In this document: piece by piece, positions 9,006 through 16,190 of the stretch
Position numbering within the stretch: the first letter of the stretch is position 1
Layout: each line of letters starts with the position of its first letter
Assembly: GCA_964292295.1 (NCBI GenBank)
Contig: CAXYVC010000029.1
Coordinates: 1-23,273, forward strand
DNA: 23,273 nt
Origin: CAXYVC01 sp964292295
Lineage (GTDB): Bacteria; Acidobacteriota; Holophagae; Holophagales; Holophagaceae
Reading direction: 5' to 3'
The notes under the pieces: model-generated
Told to the model about the DNA's origin: nothing
The model's input: only the letters and a program-made list of their open reading frames with translations
Databases searched by the model: none
Program-made: the position numbers and the translations under genes

Positions 9006-10298
9006 ATGACGCTGCTCATCCAGAATGTCCACATTGTCGACCCCGCCCAGAAGCTGGACGGGAAGGGCTCCCTCCTGGTGGTGGATGGCCGCGTGGCCGC
9101 GTTGGGCGACGGGGCTGCCGCCGATCCCCGCGCCGCCGGGGCCGAGGTGGTGGACGGGCAGGGCAGGCTGCTCCTTCCAGGCCTCATCGACCTGCACGTG
9201 CACTTCCGGGAGCCGGGGCAGACGGCCAAGGAGACCATCGCCACGGGCAGCCGCGCGGCGGTGGCGGGGGGCTTCACCACCGTGTGCGCCATGCCCAACA
9301 CCAAGCCGGTGAACGACACCGTGGCCATCACGGAACTGATGCTCGGCAAGGCCCGGGAGGCGGCTCTCTGCCGCTACTTCCCCGTGGGGGCCCTCACCAA
9401 GGGCTCGGCGGGTGAGGAACTGGCGGACTACGGCGTCCTGAAGGGCGCAGGCTGCGTGGCCTTCAGCGACGACGGCCGTCCGGTCATGAATGCCGCCATC
9501 ATGCGGCGGGCCCTGAAATACTGCGCCTGGCTGGACGTGCCCGTGGTGGCCCACGAGGAGGACCTGAACCTCGTCGGCAAGGGCTACATGAACGAGGGCG
9601 AAGTGAGCACGGCTCTGGGCTGCCTGGGCATCCCCCCCGCGGCGGAGGAGGTCATGGTGGCCCGGGACATCATGCTGGCGGAATACACCGGCGGCCACCT
9701 GCACGTGGCCCACGCCAGCTGCAAGGGCTCCATCACCCTGATCCGCGAGGCCAAGAGGCGGGGCGTGCGCGTCACCTGCGAGGTGGCGCCCCACCACTTC
9801 ACGCTCACGGACAAGGAACTGGCCCGCTTCGATTCCAACTACAAGATGAATCCGCCCCTGCGCGCCCAGGCGGACGTGGAGGCCCTGCTGGAGGGGCTGG
9901 CGGACGGTACGGTGGACGCCATCGCCACGGACCACGCGCCCCACACCCTGGATGACAAGGAGTGCGAGCTGCCCCTGGCGGCGGCCGGCATCATCGGTCT
10001 GGAGACGGCGCTGCCCCTGGTTCTGGACCGCCTGGTGGGGCGCAAGGTGCTGTCGCTCCCGCGGGCGGTGGAACTGCTCACCAGCGGTCCCGCCCGCGCC
10101 TTCCACCTGGACCGCCAGGGGCTGGGGAGCCTCGCCGTGGGGGCTCCCGCGGACTTCGTGCTGGTGGATCCGGAGGCCCGCATCACCGTGGACCGCGCCT
10201 TCATCCAGTCCAGGGCCTTCAACACGCCCTTCCGGGGCTGGGAGCTGCCCGGCCGGGTGCTGGCCACCTATGTGGAGGGTCGGAAGGTGTGGGGATGA
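9006..10298 (+). CDS. pyrC: Dihydroorotase, class I
   Basis: This cytoplasmic zinc amidohydrolase interconverts carbamoyl-aspartate and dihydroorotate, the third step of pyrimidine synthesis. At 430 aa it has the class I (Bacillus/Aquifex PyrC) length, longer than the roughly 350 aa class II enzyme of E. coli. The metal ligands H64 and H66 are in DLHVHFREPG. FSDDGRPV supplies the aspartate that bridges the metals in this class. The catalytic aspartate is in DHAPHTLDDKE (D309). AMPNTKP and HVAHASCKGS are also typical. Start ATG 9006 has GAGG six bases upstream, buried in an inverted repeat. The stop overlaps the start of the Wzi-like gene (ATGA). No pyrB lies in the window. Confidence 0.95.
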   Translation: MTLLIQNVHIVDPAQKLDGKGSLLVVDGRVAALGDGAAADPRAAGAEVVDGQGRLLLPGLIDLHVHFREPGQTAKETIATGSRAAVAGGFTTVCAMPNTKPVNDTVAITELMLGKAREAALCRYFPVGALTKGSAGEELADYGVLKGAGCVAFSDDGRPVMNAAIMRRALKYCAWLDVPVVAHEEDLNLVGKGYMNEGEVSTALGCLGIPPAAEEVMVARDIMLAEYTGGHLHVAHASCKGSITLIREAKRRGVRVTCEVAPHHFTLTDKELARFDSNYKMNPPLRAQADVEALLEGLADGTVDAIATDHAPHTLDDKECELPLAAAGIIGLETALPLVLDRLVGRKVLSLPRAVELLTSGPARAFHLDRQGLGSLAVGAPADFVLVDPEARITVDRAFIQSRAFNTPFRGWELPGRVLATYVEGRKVWG

Positions 10299-11737
10299 AG
10301 GCGGTTTTCCCGGGAATAGAACGTCTGCAGCGGTGCGGTCTCGGGCCCCTGCTCTTGCTGGGCGCGGGGGTGGTGCAGGCCCAGGTGTCGCCCTACATCC
10401 CGCTCCAGGATCGCGAGCTGAACGCCCAGATCGAGGGGCTGGCCGTGGTGGCCAACCTTCCCGCCATGCGGAAACCCTTCGTCGTCACCGAGGTGCGCGC
10501 CTGTCTGGAACGCGTGCGGGAGCGGTTGCCGGAGCTCTACGCGGAACTGGACGCGGCCCTGCGCGGGCACGAGCAGGGGTTGGCCCTCACCGCCGCCGAG
10601 GCGACGGTGGCCACGTCCCACGGGGCCAAGGATGCCGGCCCCATGCCCAACGCCTTCGGCGAGCGGCCCGAGTCCGGCTTCCGGGTGGCGGCCCAGGGGC
10701 ACTGGCGCCTGGGCGATGGCCTTCTGGTCTCCGCGGGCGGGCGGGTGGCGGACGTGCCCTCTGGGGCGGTCCCCGTGGGGAGTTTCGTGGCGCTGGGGGG
10801 GAAATACCTCCAGTTGGATCTCGGCTGGCGGGAGCGTTGGCTCTCCCCCTTCCAGGATTCCGCCATGGTGCTGTCCACGGAGGCGCGGCCCTCGCTGTCG
10901 GCGGGCCTCTCCAATCCCCAGGCCGTGCGGGAGCTCTGGAACCTCCACTACGAGGTCTTCCTGTCCCGGCTGGAGCGGGTCGCCCATGTCTATGACGCGG
11001 GGCGCCTCCAGCCTGGGCGCCCCTGGCTGATGGGCACCCATTTCAGCGTGGAGCCCCTCGCGGGCTGGACGCTGGGCTTCACCCGCACCCTCCAGTTCGG
11101 GGGCGGTGCCACGGAAGTGACCCCCCGGAGCATCTGGGACGCCTTCTGGAACCCCGTGAAGAGCGACAACAAGGGCAGCTTTGGCAATCAGGAGGCCTCC
11201 TTCACCTCGAAGCTGAACGTTCCCTGGCGCACGCCCTTCTCCCTCTACGTGGAATACGCGGCGGAGGACACGGCGAGCCTGTCGAATTCCCGGCTCGGGA
11301 ACCTCGCCCTCTCCTTCGGGGTCTTCGTGCCCTTCCTGCCGGACTGGCTCCTGGGCAAGCGGTGGGCCTTCACCTACGAGTTCAGCGAGTGGCAGGACGG
11401 CTGGTACGTGCACGGCAAGTACCGCGACGGCTATACCAACGACGGGGTGGTGATGGGCCATTGGGGCGGCAGCCTCCGCGTTCCCCAGGACGGGGTCGGC
11501 GCCACTGCCCACACGGCGAGGCTCCAGTGGCGCCCCGGGCGCGGATTGTTCTGGGAGGCCACCTACCGGCGGATCGAGAACGAAGACTACGGTCGCGTGG
11601 ACTACGGCACGGGCCGCAGCCTGGACCTCCGCGTGACCGGCCCCCTTGGAGCCCACCGGTGGGGGGGGCGCCTGCTGGGGGGCCAGGACGTGTTCCGCAA
11701 CCGGTATTTGAGGGGGGAGCTGTCGTGGATCTGGTGA
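10295..11737 (+). CDS. Wzi-family outer-membrane capsule assembly protein
   Basis: This is a probable outer-membrane beta-barrel of the Wzi family, which holds capsule or exopolysaccharide at the cell surface. At 480 aa it matches E. coli Wzi (about 479 aa). A signal peptide of about 29 residues ends VVQA before QVSPYIPL. An N-terminal helical region (LNAQIEGLAVVANLPAMR, then the VRACLERVRERLPEL helix) precedes the barrel. Family-like segments include RTLQFGGG, SIWDAFWNPVKSDNKG, LYVEYAAEDT and HGKYRDGYTNDG. The chain ends in aromatic SWIW, the usual C-terminal barrel signal. Its ATG overlaps the pyrC stop, so its synthesis is coupled to pyrC. It links this operon with the polysaccharide genes 2 kb away on the other strand. 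Confidence 0.75.
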   Translation: MKAVFPGIERLQRCGLGPLLLLGAGVVQAQVSPYIPLQDRELNAQIEGLAVVANLPAMRKPFVVTEVRACLERVRERLPELYAELDAALRGHEQGLALTAAEATVATSHGAKDAGPMPNAFGERPESGFRVAAQGHWRLGDGLLVSAGGRVADVPSGAVPVGSFVALGGKYLQLDLGWRERWLSPFQDSAMVLSTEARPSLSAGLSNPQAVRELWNLHYEVFLSRLERVAHVYDAGRLQPGRPWLMGTHFSVEPLAGWTLGFTRTLQFGGGATEVTPRSIWDAFWNPVKSDNKGSFGNQEASFTSKLNVPWRTPFSLYVEYAAEDTASLSNSRLGNLALSFGVFVPFLPDWLLGKRWAFTYEFSEWQDGWYVHGKYRDGYTNDGVVMGHWGGSLRVPQDGVGATAHTARLQWRPGRGLFWEATYRRIENEDYGRVDYGTGRSLDLRVTGPLGAHRWGGRLLGGQDVFRNRYLRGELSWIW

Positions 11738-12264
11738 TGCGCCCCCTGGGGGGCTTCCTCGGTCTGCTCCTTGCGCTGCCCGCCGCGGCACAGGCCCCGA
11801 CCTGGCAGGTCGAGGTGGGCCTGGGCGTGGCTCGGGTCGAGCGGAAGAACGGCGACGCTGCCTGGAATGCCTCCTATCGGCCGGACCTTGAGCTCGGCCT
11901 GGCGCGCGCCCTCGGGACGCACGGGCGCTTCGGGTGCGGGGTTGCGGTCCTTCCGAGGGTGCCCGGGGCGTCGCGGCGCTCGGGCAACCTCCTGCTCCTG
12001 CGCGTGGCCGATTTCACCTGGACGCCGGGGCGGGTCTGGAGCTTCCGGTTGCGGGGCGGCTTCGCCCGCTATTCCCGGGAACACCCCTCCTTCGGTTTCA
12101 CTGCGGGTTGTGCCCTGGAGCGGGCCCTCGGGCCTGATTCCGGGCTCTCCCTCGCCTGCGACTGGGTGGAGGCCGACCAGAGTACGACTGTTCCCGCGGA
12201 CCCCGGCAAGGATCCCAAGGACAGCTTCCACACCATTGCCCTGGTCTGGCGCCGGCGCTTCTGA
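11725..12264 (+). CDS. Secreted protein of unknown function, probable small outer-membrane barrel
   Basis: This gene encodes 179 aa of no family I recognise. A signal peptide (FLGLLLALPAAAQA) is followed by alternating short strands (WQVEVGLGVARVERK, LELGLARALG, FGCGVAVLPRV, FTWTPGRVWSFRLRGGFARY) and ends TIALVWRRRF. The amphipathic strand pattern and final phenylalanine suggest an eight-stranded outer-membrane barrel. The GTG at 11725 follows GGGGGGAG by five bases and is preferred. The ATG at 11737, which overlaps the Wzi stop as TGATG, would remove four residues and leave the signal peptide intact. It is the last gene of the pyrC-wzi unit and may partner the Wzi-like protein. Confidence 0.7.
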   Translation: MDLVMRPLGGFLGLLLALPAAAQAPTWQVEVGLGVARVERKNGDAAWNASYRPDLELGLARALGTHGRFGCGVAVLPRVPGASRRSGNLLLLRVADFTWTPGRVWSFRLRGGFARYSREHPSFGFTAGCALERALGPDSGLSLACDWVEADQSTTVPADPGKDPKDSFHTIALVWRRRF

Positions 12265-12266
12265 GC

Positions 12267-12274
12267 TAGGCTGG
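12267..12274 (+). promoter_or_regulatory. Possible -10 element of the sulfur operon
   Basis: TAGGCTGG starts just after the stop of the preceding gene and 36 bases before the GTG at 12303. It fits the recurring GCTAnnCTGG pattern found before several genes in this window. No -35 match is visible. Confidence 0.3.
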
Positions 12275-12302
12275 TCTCCTGACACATCGGTGACAGGGGG
12301 GG

Positions 12303-13303
12303 GTGGGCGTGCGTGTGGGGCCGTGGGGCCGTTGTCTGCTGGCGCTGCTGTGCCTGGTTCCCTTTCAGGCCTGCCGCCGTCACGCGCAGCCCTTGCGCCT
12401 GGGCTGCTTCGCCAACCTGACCCACGCCCAGGCCCTGCTGGGCAAGAGCCGGGGGGATTTCCGGGTGCAGGGCCGGCCCGTGGCATGGCGCCTCTTCAAC
12501 GCGGGGCCCACGGAGATGGAGGCCCTGCTGGCGGGCGAGCTGGACGCGGCCTACGTGGGACCGAATCCCGCCGTGAACGCCTGGCTGCGCAGCGGGCGCA
12601 CGGGGCTGAAGATCCTGGCAGGCTCCGTGTCCGGGGGGGCATCCCTGGTGCTGCGCCCGGCCTCCGGCATCCGGGGGCGGCGGACTTCCGTGGGCGGAAG
12701 GTGGCCTCGCCGGAGCTGGGCAACACCCAGGATGTCGCTCTCCGCAGCTGGCTGAGGGGAGCGGGCCTGGAGCCGGGGCGGGATGTGAAGGTGCTTCCCG
12801 TGAAGAACCCGGAGATCCTCAGCCTCTTTGTCCGGGGGCAGGTGGACGCGGCCTGGGTGCCGGAACCCTGGGCCACGCGGCTGGTGCAGGAGGCGGGGGG
12901 GGTGCGCTTCCTGGACGAGGCGGACCTCTGGCCTGAGGGGCGCTTCACCACGGCCGTCCTGGTGGGGCGGGAGGCCTGGATGCGGGAGCATCCCGACGAA
13001 GTCCGCACGGTGCTGCGGACCCACGTGGCCCTGACGGCCTGGATTGCGGCCCATCCCGAGGCGGCGGCGGAGGGGGTCCGGAAGGCCCTGGAAGCCGTCC
13101 AGGGGTCCCCCTTGCGCCCTGACCTGGTGCGGGAGGCCTTCCGTTTTCTGCGCTTCACGGACGATCCGCTGGCCGGGACGATCCAGGTTTCCGCTGAGCG
13201 CGCCTGGAAGCTGGGCTTCCTGCCGGAGCGTCCGGAGCGTTTGGAGGACCTGGTCGACCGGCGCTTCCTGCAGGAGGTGAAGGCGGAAGGGGCCCGTCCG
13301 TGA
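12303..13303 (+). pseudogene. SsuA/TauA/NrtA-type ABC transporter substrate-binding lipoprotein, one frameshift
   Basis: This would be the periplasmic binding protein that delivers a sulfonate, sulfate or related anion to the adjacent ABC permease. It is in two frames. The first (12303-12755) gives a leader ending VPFQAC, a possible lipoprotein cysteine, then GCFANLTHAQALLG, FNAGPTEMEALLAGELDAAYVGPNPAVNAW and SGGASLVLRP. From about 12677 the conserved reading continues one frame back (GRKVASPELGNTQDVALRSWL, then VDAAWVPEPWATRL) to the stop at 13303. One extra G in the GGGGG run at 12673-12677 would restore a single protein of about 333 aa. The start could be any of the GTG codons at 12303, 12309 or 12315. 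The intact downstream genes suggest a recent mutation or a base-calling error. The stop overlaps the ATPase start. Confidence 0.82.
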
Positions 13304-14088
13304 GGCGTCTCTGCTTCCAGGGGGTGCACAAGGCCTTCCGTCCGGCCTCGGGCCGGGTCGAGGTGCTGCGGAACGTGAACCTGCAGGTGGCTGCGGGCGA
13401 GTTCCTGTGCGTGGTGGGGCCTTCCGGCTGCGGCAAGAGCACCCTCCTGAACCTCGCCGCGGGGCTGGATGCTCCGGACCATGGGGAGGTCCTCCTGGGC
13501 GAGGAGACCGTGCGGGGCCCCGCCCGCGCCTGCGGGCTGATCTTCCAGGAGGCGCCGCTCTTCCCCTGGCTCCGCGTGCGGGACAACGTGGCCTTCGCCC
13601 TGCGGATGGCCGGCGTGCCCCGGGCGGAGCGCCGGGAGCGGGCGAAGGGGCTGCTGGCCCAGGTCGGGTTGCACCGCTTTGCCGAGGCCTGGCCCCACGA
13701 ACTGTCCGGGGGCATGAAACAGCGGGCGGCCCTGGCGGCGGCCCTGGCCAAGGATCCGGAGGTGCTGCTGCTGGACGAGCCCTTCGCGGCGCTGGACGCC
13801 CAGACCCGGGACGAGCTGCACGAGGCCCTCGAGGCCCTGTGGACGAAGACGGGAAAGACCGTGGTCTTCGTGACGCACAACGTGCGCGAGGCCGTCCGCC
13901 TGGGGGACCGGGTGCTGCTCATGGCGGCCCGCCACGGGGCCTTCCGGGGCGAATATCCCGTGGCGCTCCCCCGGGGGCGCCACCTGGAGGACGTGGACCT
14001 GGTGGAGCTGGCCTCGGTGATCCGCAACGACCTGCGGGCGGAGGTGCAGGCGCATCGGGCGTGGGAGGCCGGGCATGGCGGTCGCTGA
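13300..14088 (+). CDS. ABC transporter ATP-binding protein, SsuB/TauB/NrtD type
   Basis: This is the ATPase subunit of a nitrate/sulfonate/taurine-family importer, 262 aa, peripheral on the inner membrane. All motifs are intact: Walker A GPSGCGKS (40-47), Q-loop FQEAPLFPWLRVRDNV, signature LSGGMKQR, Walker B VLLLDEPFAALD and the switch histidine in VFVTHN. The LFPWL and VRDNV phrases are characteristic of this family. It starts with GTG at 13300, overlapping the TGA of the binding-protein gene (GTGA), and has a GGAAGGGG stretch upstream. It overlaps the permease gene by 14 bases. Its place ahead of cysC and cysDN points to a sulfur substrate. Confidence 0.92.
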   Translation: MRRLCFQGVHKAFRPASGRVEVLRNVNLQVAAGEFLCVVGPSGCGKSTLLNLAAGLDAPDHGEVLLGEETVRGPARACGLIFQEAPLFPWLRVRDNVAFALRMAGVPRAERRERAKGLLAQVGLHRFAEAWPHELSGGMKQRAALAAALAKDPEVLLLDEPFAALDAQTRDELHEALEALWTKTGKTVVFVTHNVREAVRLGDRVLLMAARHGAFRGEYPVALPRGRHLEDVDLVELASVIRNDLRAEVQAHRAWEAGHGGR

Positions 14089-14872
14089 GCGTCCTTCGTG
14101 CGCGTGGCGGCGGCGCGTCCTGTTCTGCCTGGCCCTGCTGCTGCTCTGGCAGCTCCTGGCCTCGCTGGAACTCTGGAACCCCGTGCTCTTCCCGGCCCCT
14201 TGGGCCGTGCTGCGCAGTCTGGGGGCGGGGCTCCGGGACGGCAGCCTTCCCGCGGCCTCCGCGGCGAGCCTCGAGCGCCTGGGGGCCGGCTACGGCCTCT
14301 CCCTGGCGCTGGGCATCCCCTTCGGGCTCCTGCTCGGCCGGGTGCGGGGCATGGACGACAGCTTCGGCACCATCGCCCTGGGCCTCCAGGCGCTGCCGAG
14401 CATCTGCTGGCTGCCGCTGGCCGTCCTGTGGTTCGGCCTGGGGGAGACGGGGATCCTCTTCGTGGTGGTGATGGGATCCGTCATGGCCATGGGCCTGGCC
14501 GTGCGGGACGGCGTGCGCACGCTGCCGCCGCTCTACCTCCGGGCCGCCCGCATGCTCGGGGCCACGCCGGCCCAGGCCTGCCTGCACGTGGTGCTGCCCG
14601 CCTCGCTGCCGGCGGTGCTGACCGGCGCCCGGCTGGGGTGGTCCTTCGCCTGGCGCTCCCTCATGGCCGCCGAGCTGCTGTACGTGGTCCGGGGCCTGGG
14701 GTCGCTGCTCGCCTCGGGCCGCGAGCTGCACGACATGCCGCGGGTGGTGGGCGTGATGCTGGTGATCATGGGGCTGGGGCTCCTGGCGGAGCGCGTGCTG
14801 TTCGGGCCGCTGGAGCGCCTCATCCAGCGGCGCTGGGGCCACCTGTCGCCCGCGGCGGGGTGGGGCCTGTGA
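14075..14872 (+). CDS. ABC transporter permease, SsuC/TauC type
   Basis: This is the inner-membrane permease of the importer, 265 aa with about six hydrophobic helices (the first at about 14-30, LFCLALLLLWQLLASLEL). The signature FPAPWAVLRSL near the N-terminus and the ATPase-coupling EAA-type loop (YLRAARMLGATPAQACLHVVLPASLPAVLTG) identify the SsuC/TauC/NrtB family. The WLPLAVLWFGLGE segment is also family-typical. It overlaps the ATPase gene by 14 bases, and its TGA overlaps the cysC start (GTGA at 14869-14872). Substrate cannot be read directly. Sulfate, a sulfonate or a sulfate ester is inferred from the operon. Confidence 0.92.
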   Translation: MAVAERPSCAWRRRVLFCLALLLLWQLLASLELWNPVLFPAPWAVLRSLGAGLRDGSLPAASAASLERLGAGYGLSLALGIPFGLLLGRVRGMDDSFGTIALGLQALPSICWLPLAVLWFGLGETGILFVVVMGSVMAMGLAVRDGVRTLPPLYLRAARMLGATPAQACLHVVLPASLPAVLTGARLGWSFAWRSLMAAELLYVVRGLGSLLASGRELHDMPRVVGVMLVIMGLGLLAERVLFGPLERLIQRRWGHLSPAAGWGL

Positions 14873-15396
14873 GCGGCTGGCTGCTGTGGCTCACGGGGCT
14901 CTCGGGCGCGGGGAAGAGCACCCTGGCCGAGGCGCTGGTGGCGCGGCTGCGGGCTTCCGGGCTCCAGGCCGTGAACCTGGATGGGGACCGCCTGCGCAAG
15001 GGACTTTGCTCGGATCTGGGCTACACGGAGCAGGACCGCCGGGAGAACCTGCGCCGGGCGGGCGAGGTGGCCGCCCTCCTGGCGGAGGCCGGCTGCGGCG
15101 TGGTGGCTTCCTTCATCTCGCCCTACCGGGAGGACCGGGCGCGCATCCGCGCCCGCTTCGCGCGGGGACGCTTCGCGGAAGTCTACGTGCACTGCTCCCT
15201 GGAATGCTGCGAGGCCCGGGATCCGAAGGGCTTGTACGCCCGCGCCCGGGCAGGGGAGCTGCCCCGCTTCACGGGGCTGTCGGATCCCTACGAGGAACCG
15301 CTCGCGCCGGAGCTGGCGCTGGAGACGGACCGGGAGACGCCGGAGGCCTGTCTGGAGCGCCTGGAGGCGCTGGTCCGCATGCTGGGGGACGCGTGA
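14869..15396 (+). CDS. cysC: Adenylyl-sulfate kinase (APS kinase)
   Basis: APS kinase phosphorylates adenylyl sulfate to PAPS, the donor for sulfotransferases and for reductive assimilation. At 175 aa it is a normal stand-alone enzyme. The P-loop GLSGAGKS (10-17), the APS-binding NLDGDRLRKGLCSDLGYTEQDR, the NLRRAGEVAALLAEAG helix and FISPYREDR are intact, and KGLYARARAGEL is conserved. The GTG at 14869 overlaps the permease stop, and the next gene starts within its own stop (GTGA, 15393-15396). Because the C-terminal domain of the neighbouring CysN is degenerate, this gene is probably the only source of APS kinase activity in the operon. Confidence 0.95.
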   Translation: MSGWLLWLTGLSGAGKSTLAEALVARLRASGLQAVNLDGDRLRKGLCSDLGYTEQDRRENLRRAGEVAALLAEAGCGVVASFISPYREDRARIRARFARGRFAEVYVHCSLECCEARDPKGLYARARAGELPRFTGLSDPYEEPLAPELALETDRETPEACLERLEALVRMLGDA

Positions 15397-16190
15397 ATCA
15401 CCTGGAAGAGCTGGAGAACCGCTCCGTCTACATCCTGCGGGAGGCCTACAAGCACTTCGACCGGCCCTGCATGCTGTGGTCCATCGGCAAGGATTCCACG
15501 GTGCTGCTGTGGCTGGCCCGCAAGGCCTTCTTCGGGCATTGCCCCTTTCCCCTGGTGCACCTGGACACCTCGTACAAGATTCCCGAGATGATCACCTGGC
15601 GGGACACCCTGGCCCGGGAGCTGGGGCTGAAGCTCGTGGTGGGAGGCAACCGGGCGGCCCTCGCGGAGGGCATGGGACCCGAGCGGGGGCGTCTCGCCTG
15701 CTGCACGGCCCTCAAGACCGAGGCCCTGAACCAGCTGCTGGCGGAGCAGGGCTACAACGGCGTGATCGTGGGCGTGCGGTCCGACGAGGAGGGCACCCGG
15801 GCCAAGGAACGCTACTTCTCGCCCCGGGGGGAGCGGAACGACTGGGACTTCCGGGACCAGCCGCCGGAGCTGTGGGACCAGTTCAAGGTGCACTTCGCGC
15901 CGGGCACCCACGTGCGCATTCATCCGCTGCTGGACTGGACCGAGCTGGACATCTGGGAATACATCCAGGCCGAGAGCATCCCGGTCACCCCCCTCTACTT
16001 CGACCGGGGCGACGGCACGCGCTACCGGAGCCTGGGCTGCGCGCCCTGCACGGCGCCGATCCCCTCCCGCGCGGCCACCGTGGCCGACATCCTCGAGGAG
16101 CTGCGCCACACCCGCGAGGCCGAGCGGGCGGGACGCGCCCAGGATGCGGACCGGGGCATGGAGCGCCTGCGAAAGGACGGGTACATGTGA
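15393..16190 (+). CDS. cysD: Sulfate adenylyltransferase subunit 2 (ATP sulfurylase, small subunit)
   Basis: CysD is the catalytic subunit that joins sulfate and ATP to make APS, with energy from GTP hydrolysis by CysN. The 265 aa protein belongs to the PP-loop/PAPS-reductase fold. The PP-loop is SIGKDST at about 30-36. HLDTSYKIPEMITWRD, VGVRSDEEGTRAKER and the C-terminal RYRSLGCAPCTAPI are typical of CysD. Start is GTG 15393 (reading NHLEELENRSVYILREAY), overlapping the cysC stop. The stop overlaps the cysN ATG in TGATG (16188-16192). E. coli CysD is a little longer (about 302 aa); no essential region appears missing. Confidence 0.95.
   Translation: MNHLEELENRSVYILREAYKHFDRPCMLWSIGKDSTVLLWLARKAFFGHCPFPLVHLDTSYKIPEMITWRDTLARELGLKLVVGGNRAALAEGMGPERGRLACCTALKTEALNQLLAEQGYNGVIVGVRSDEEGTRAKERYFSPRGERNDWDFRDQPPELWDQFKVHFAPGTHVRIHPLLDWTELDIWEYIQAESIPVTPLYFDRGDGTRYRSLGCAPCTAPIPSRAATVADILEELRHTREAERAGRAQDADRGMERLRKDGYM

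Noticed and set aside
10268..11791. Minus-strand open frame of about 500 codons opposite the Wzi-like gene
   Set aside because: It is rich in Pro, Gly, Glu and Arg, with no domain. The plus-strand product has a signal peptide, family motifs and a coupled start.
12666..12690. Programmed -1 frameshifting as the explanation for the split binding protein
   Set aside because: The site reads C CGG GGG, where P-site re-pairing after a -1 slip is poor, and no clear downstream stem was identified. A missing G in the run is simpler.
12496..14076. Minus-strand open frame opposite the binding protein and ATPase
   Set aside because: It is a composition shadow of the two ABC genes; no recognisable motifs.
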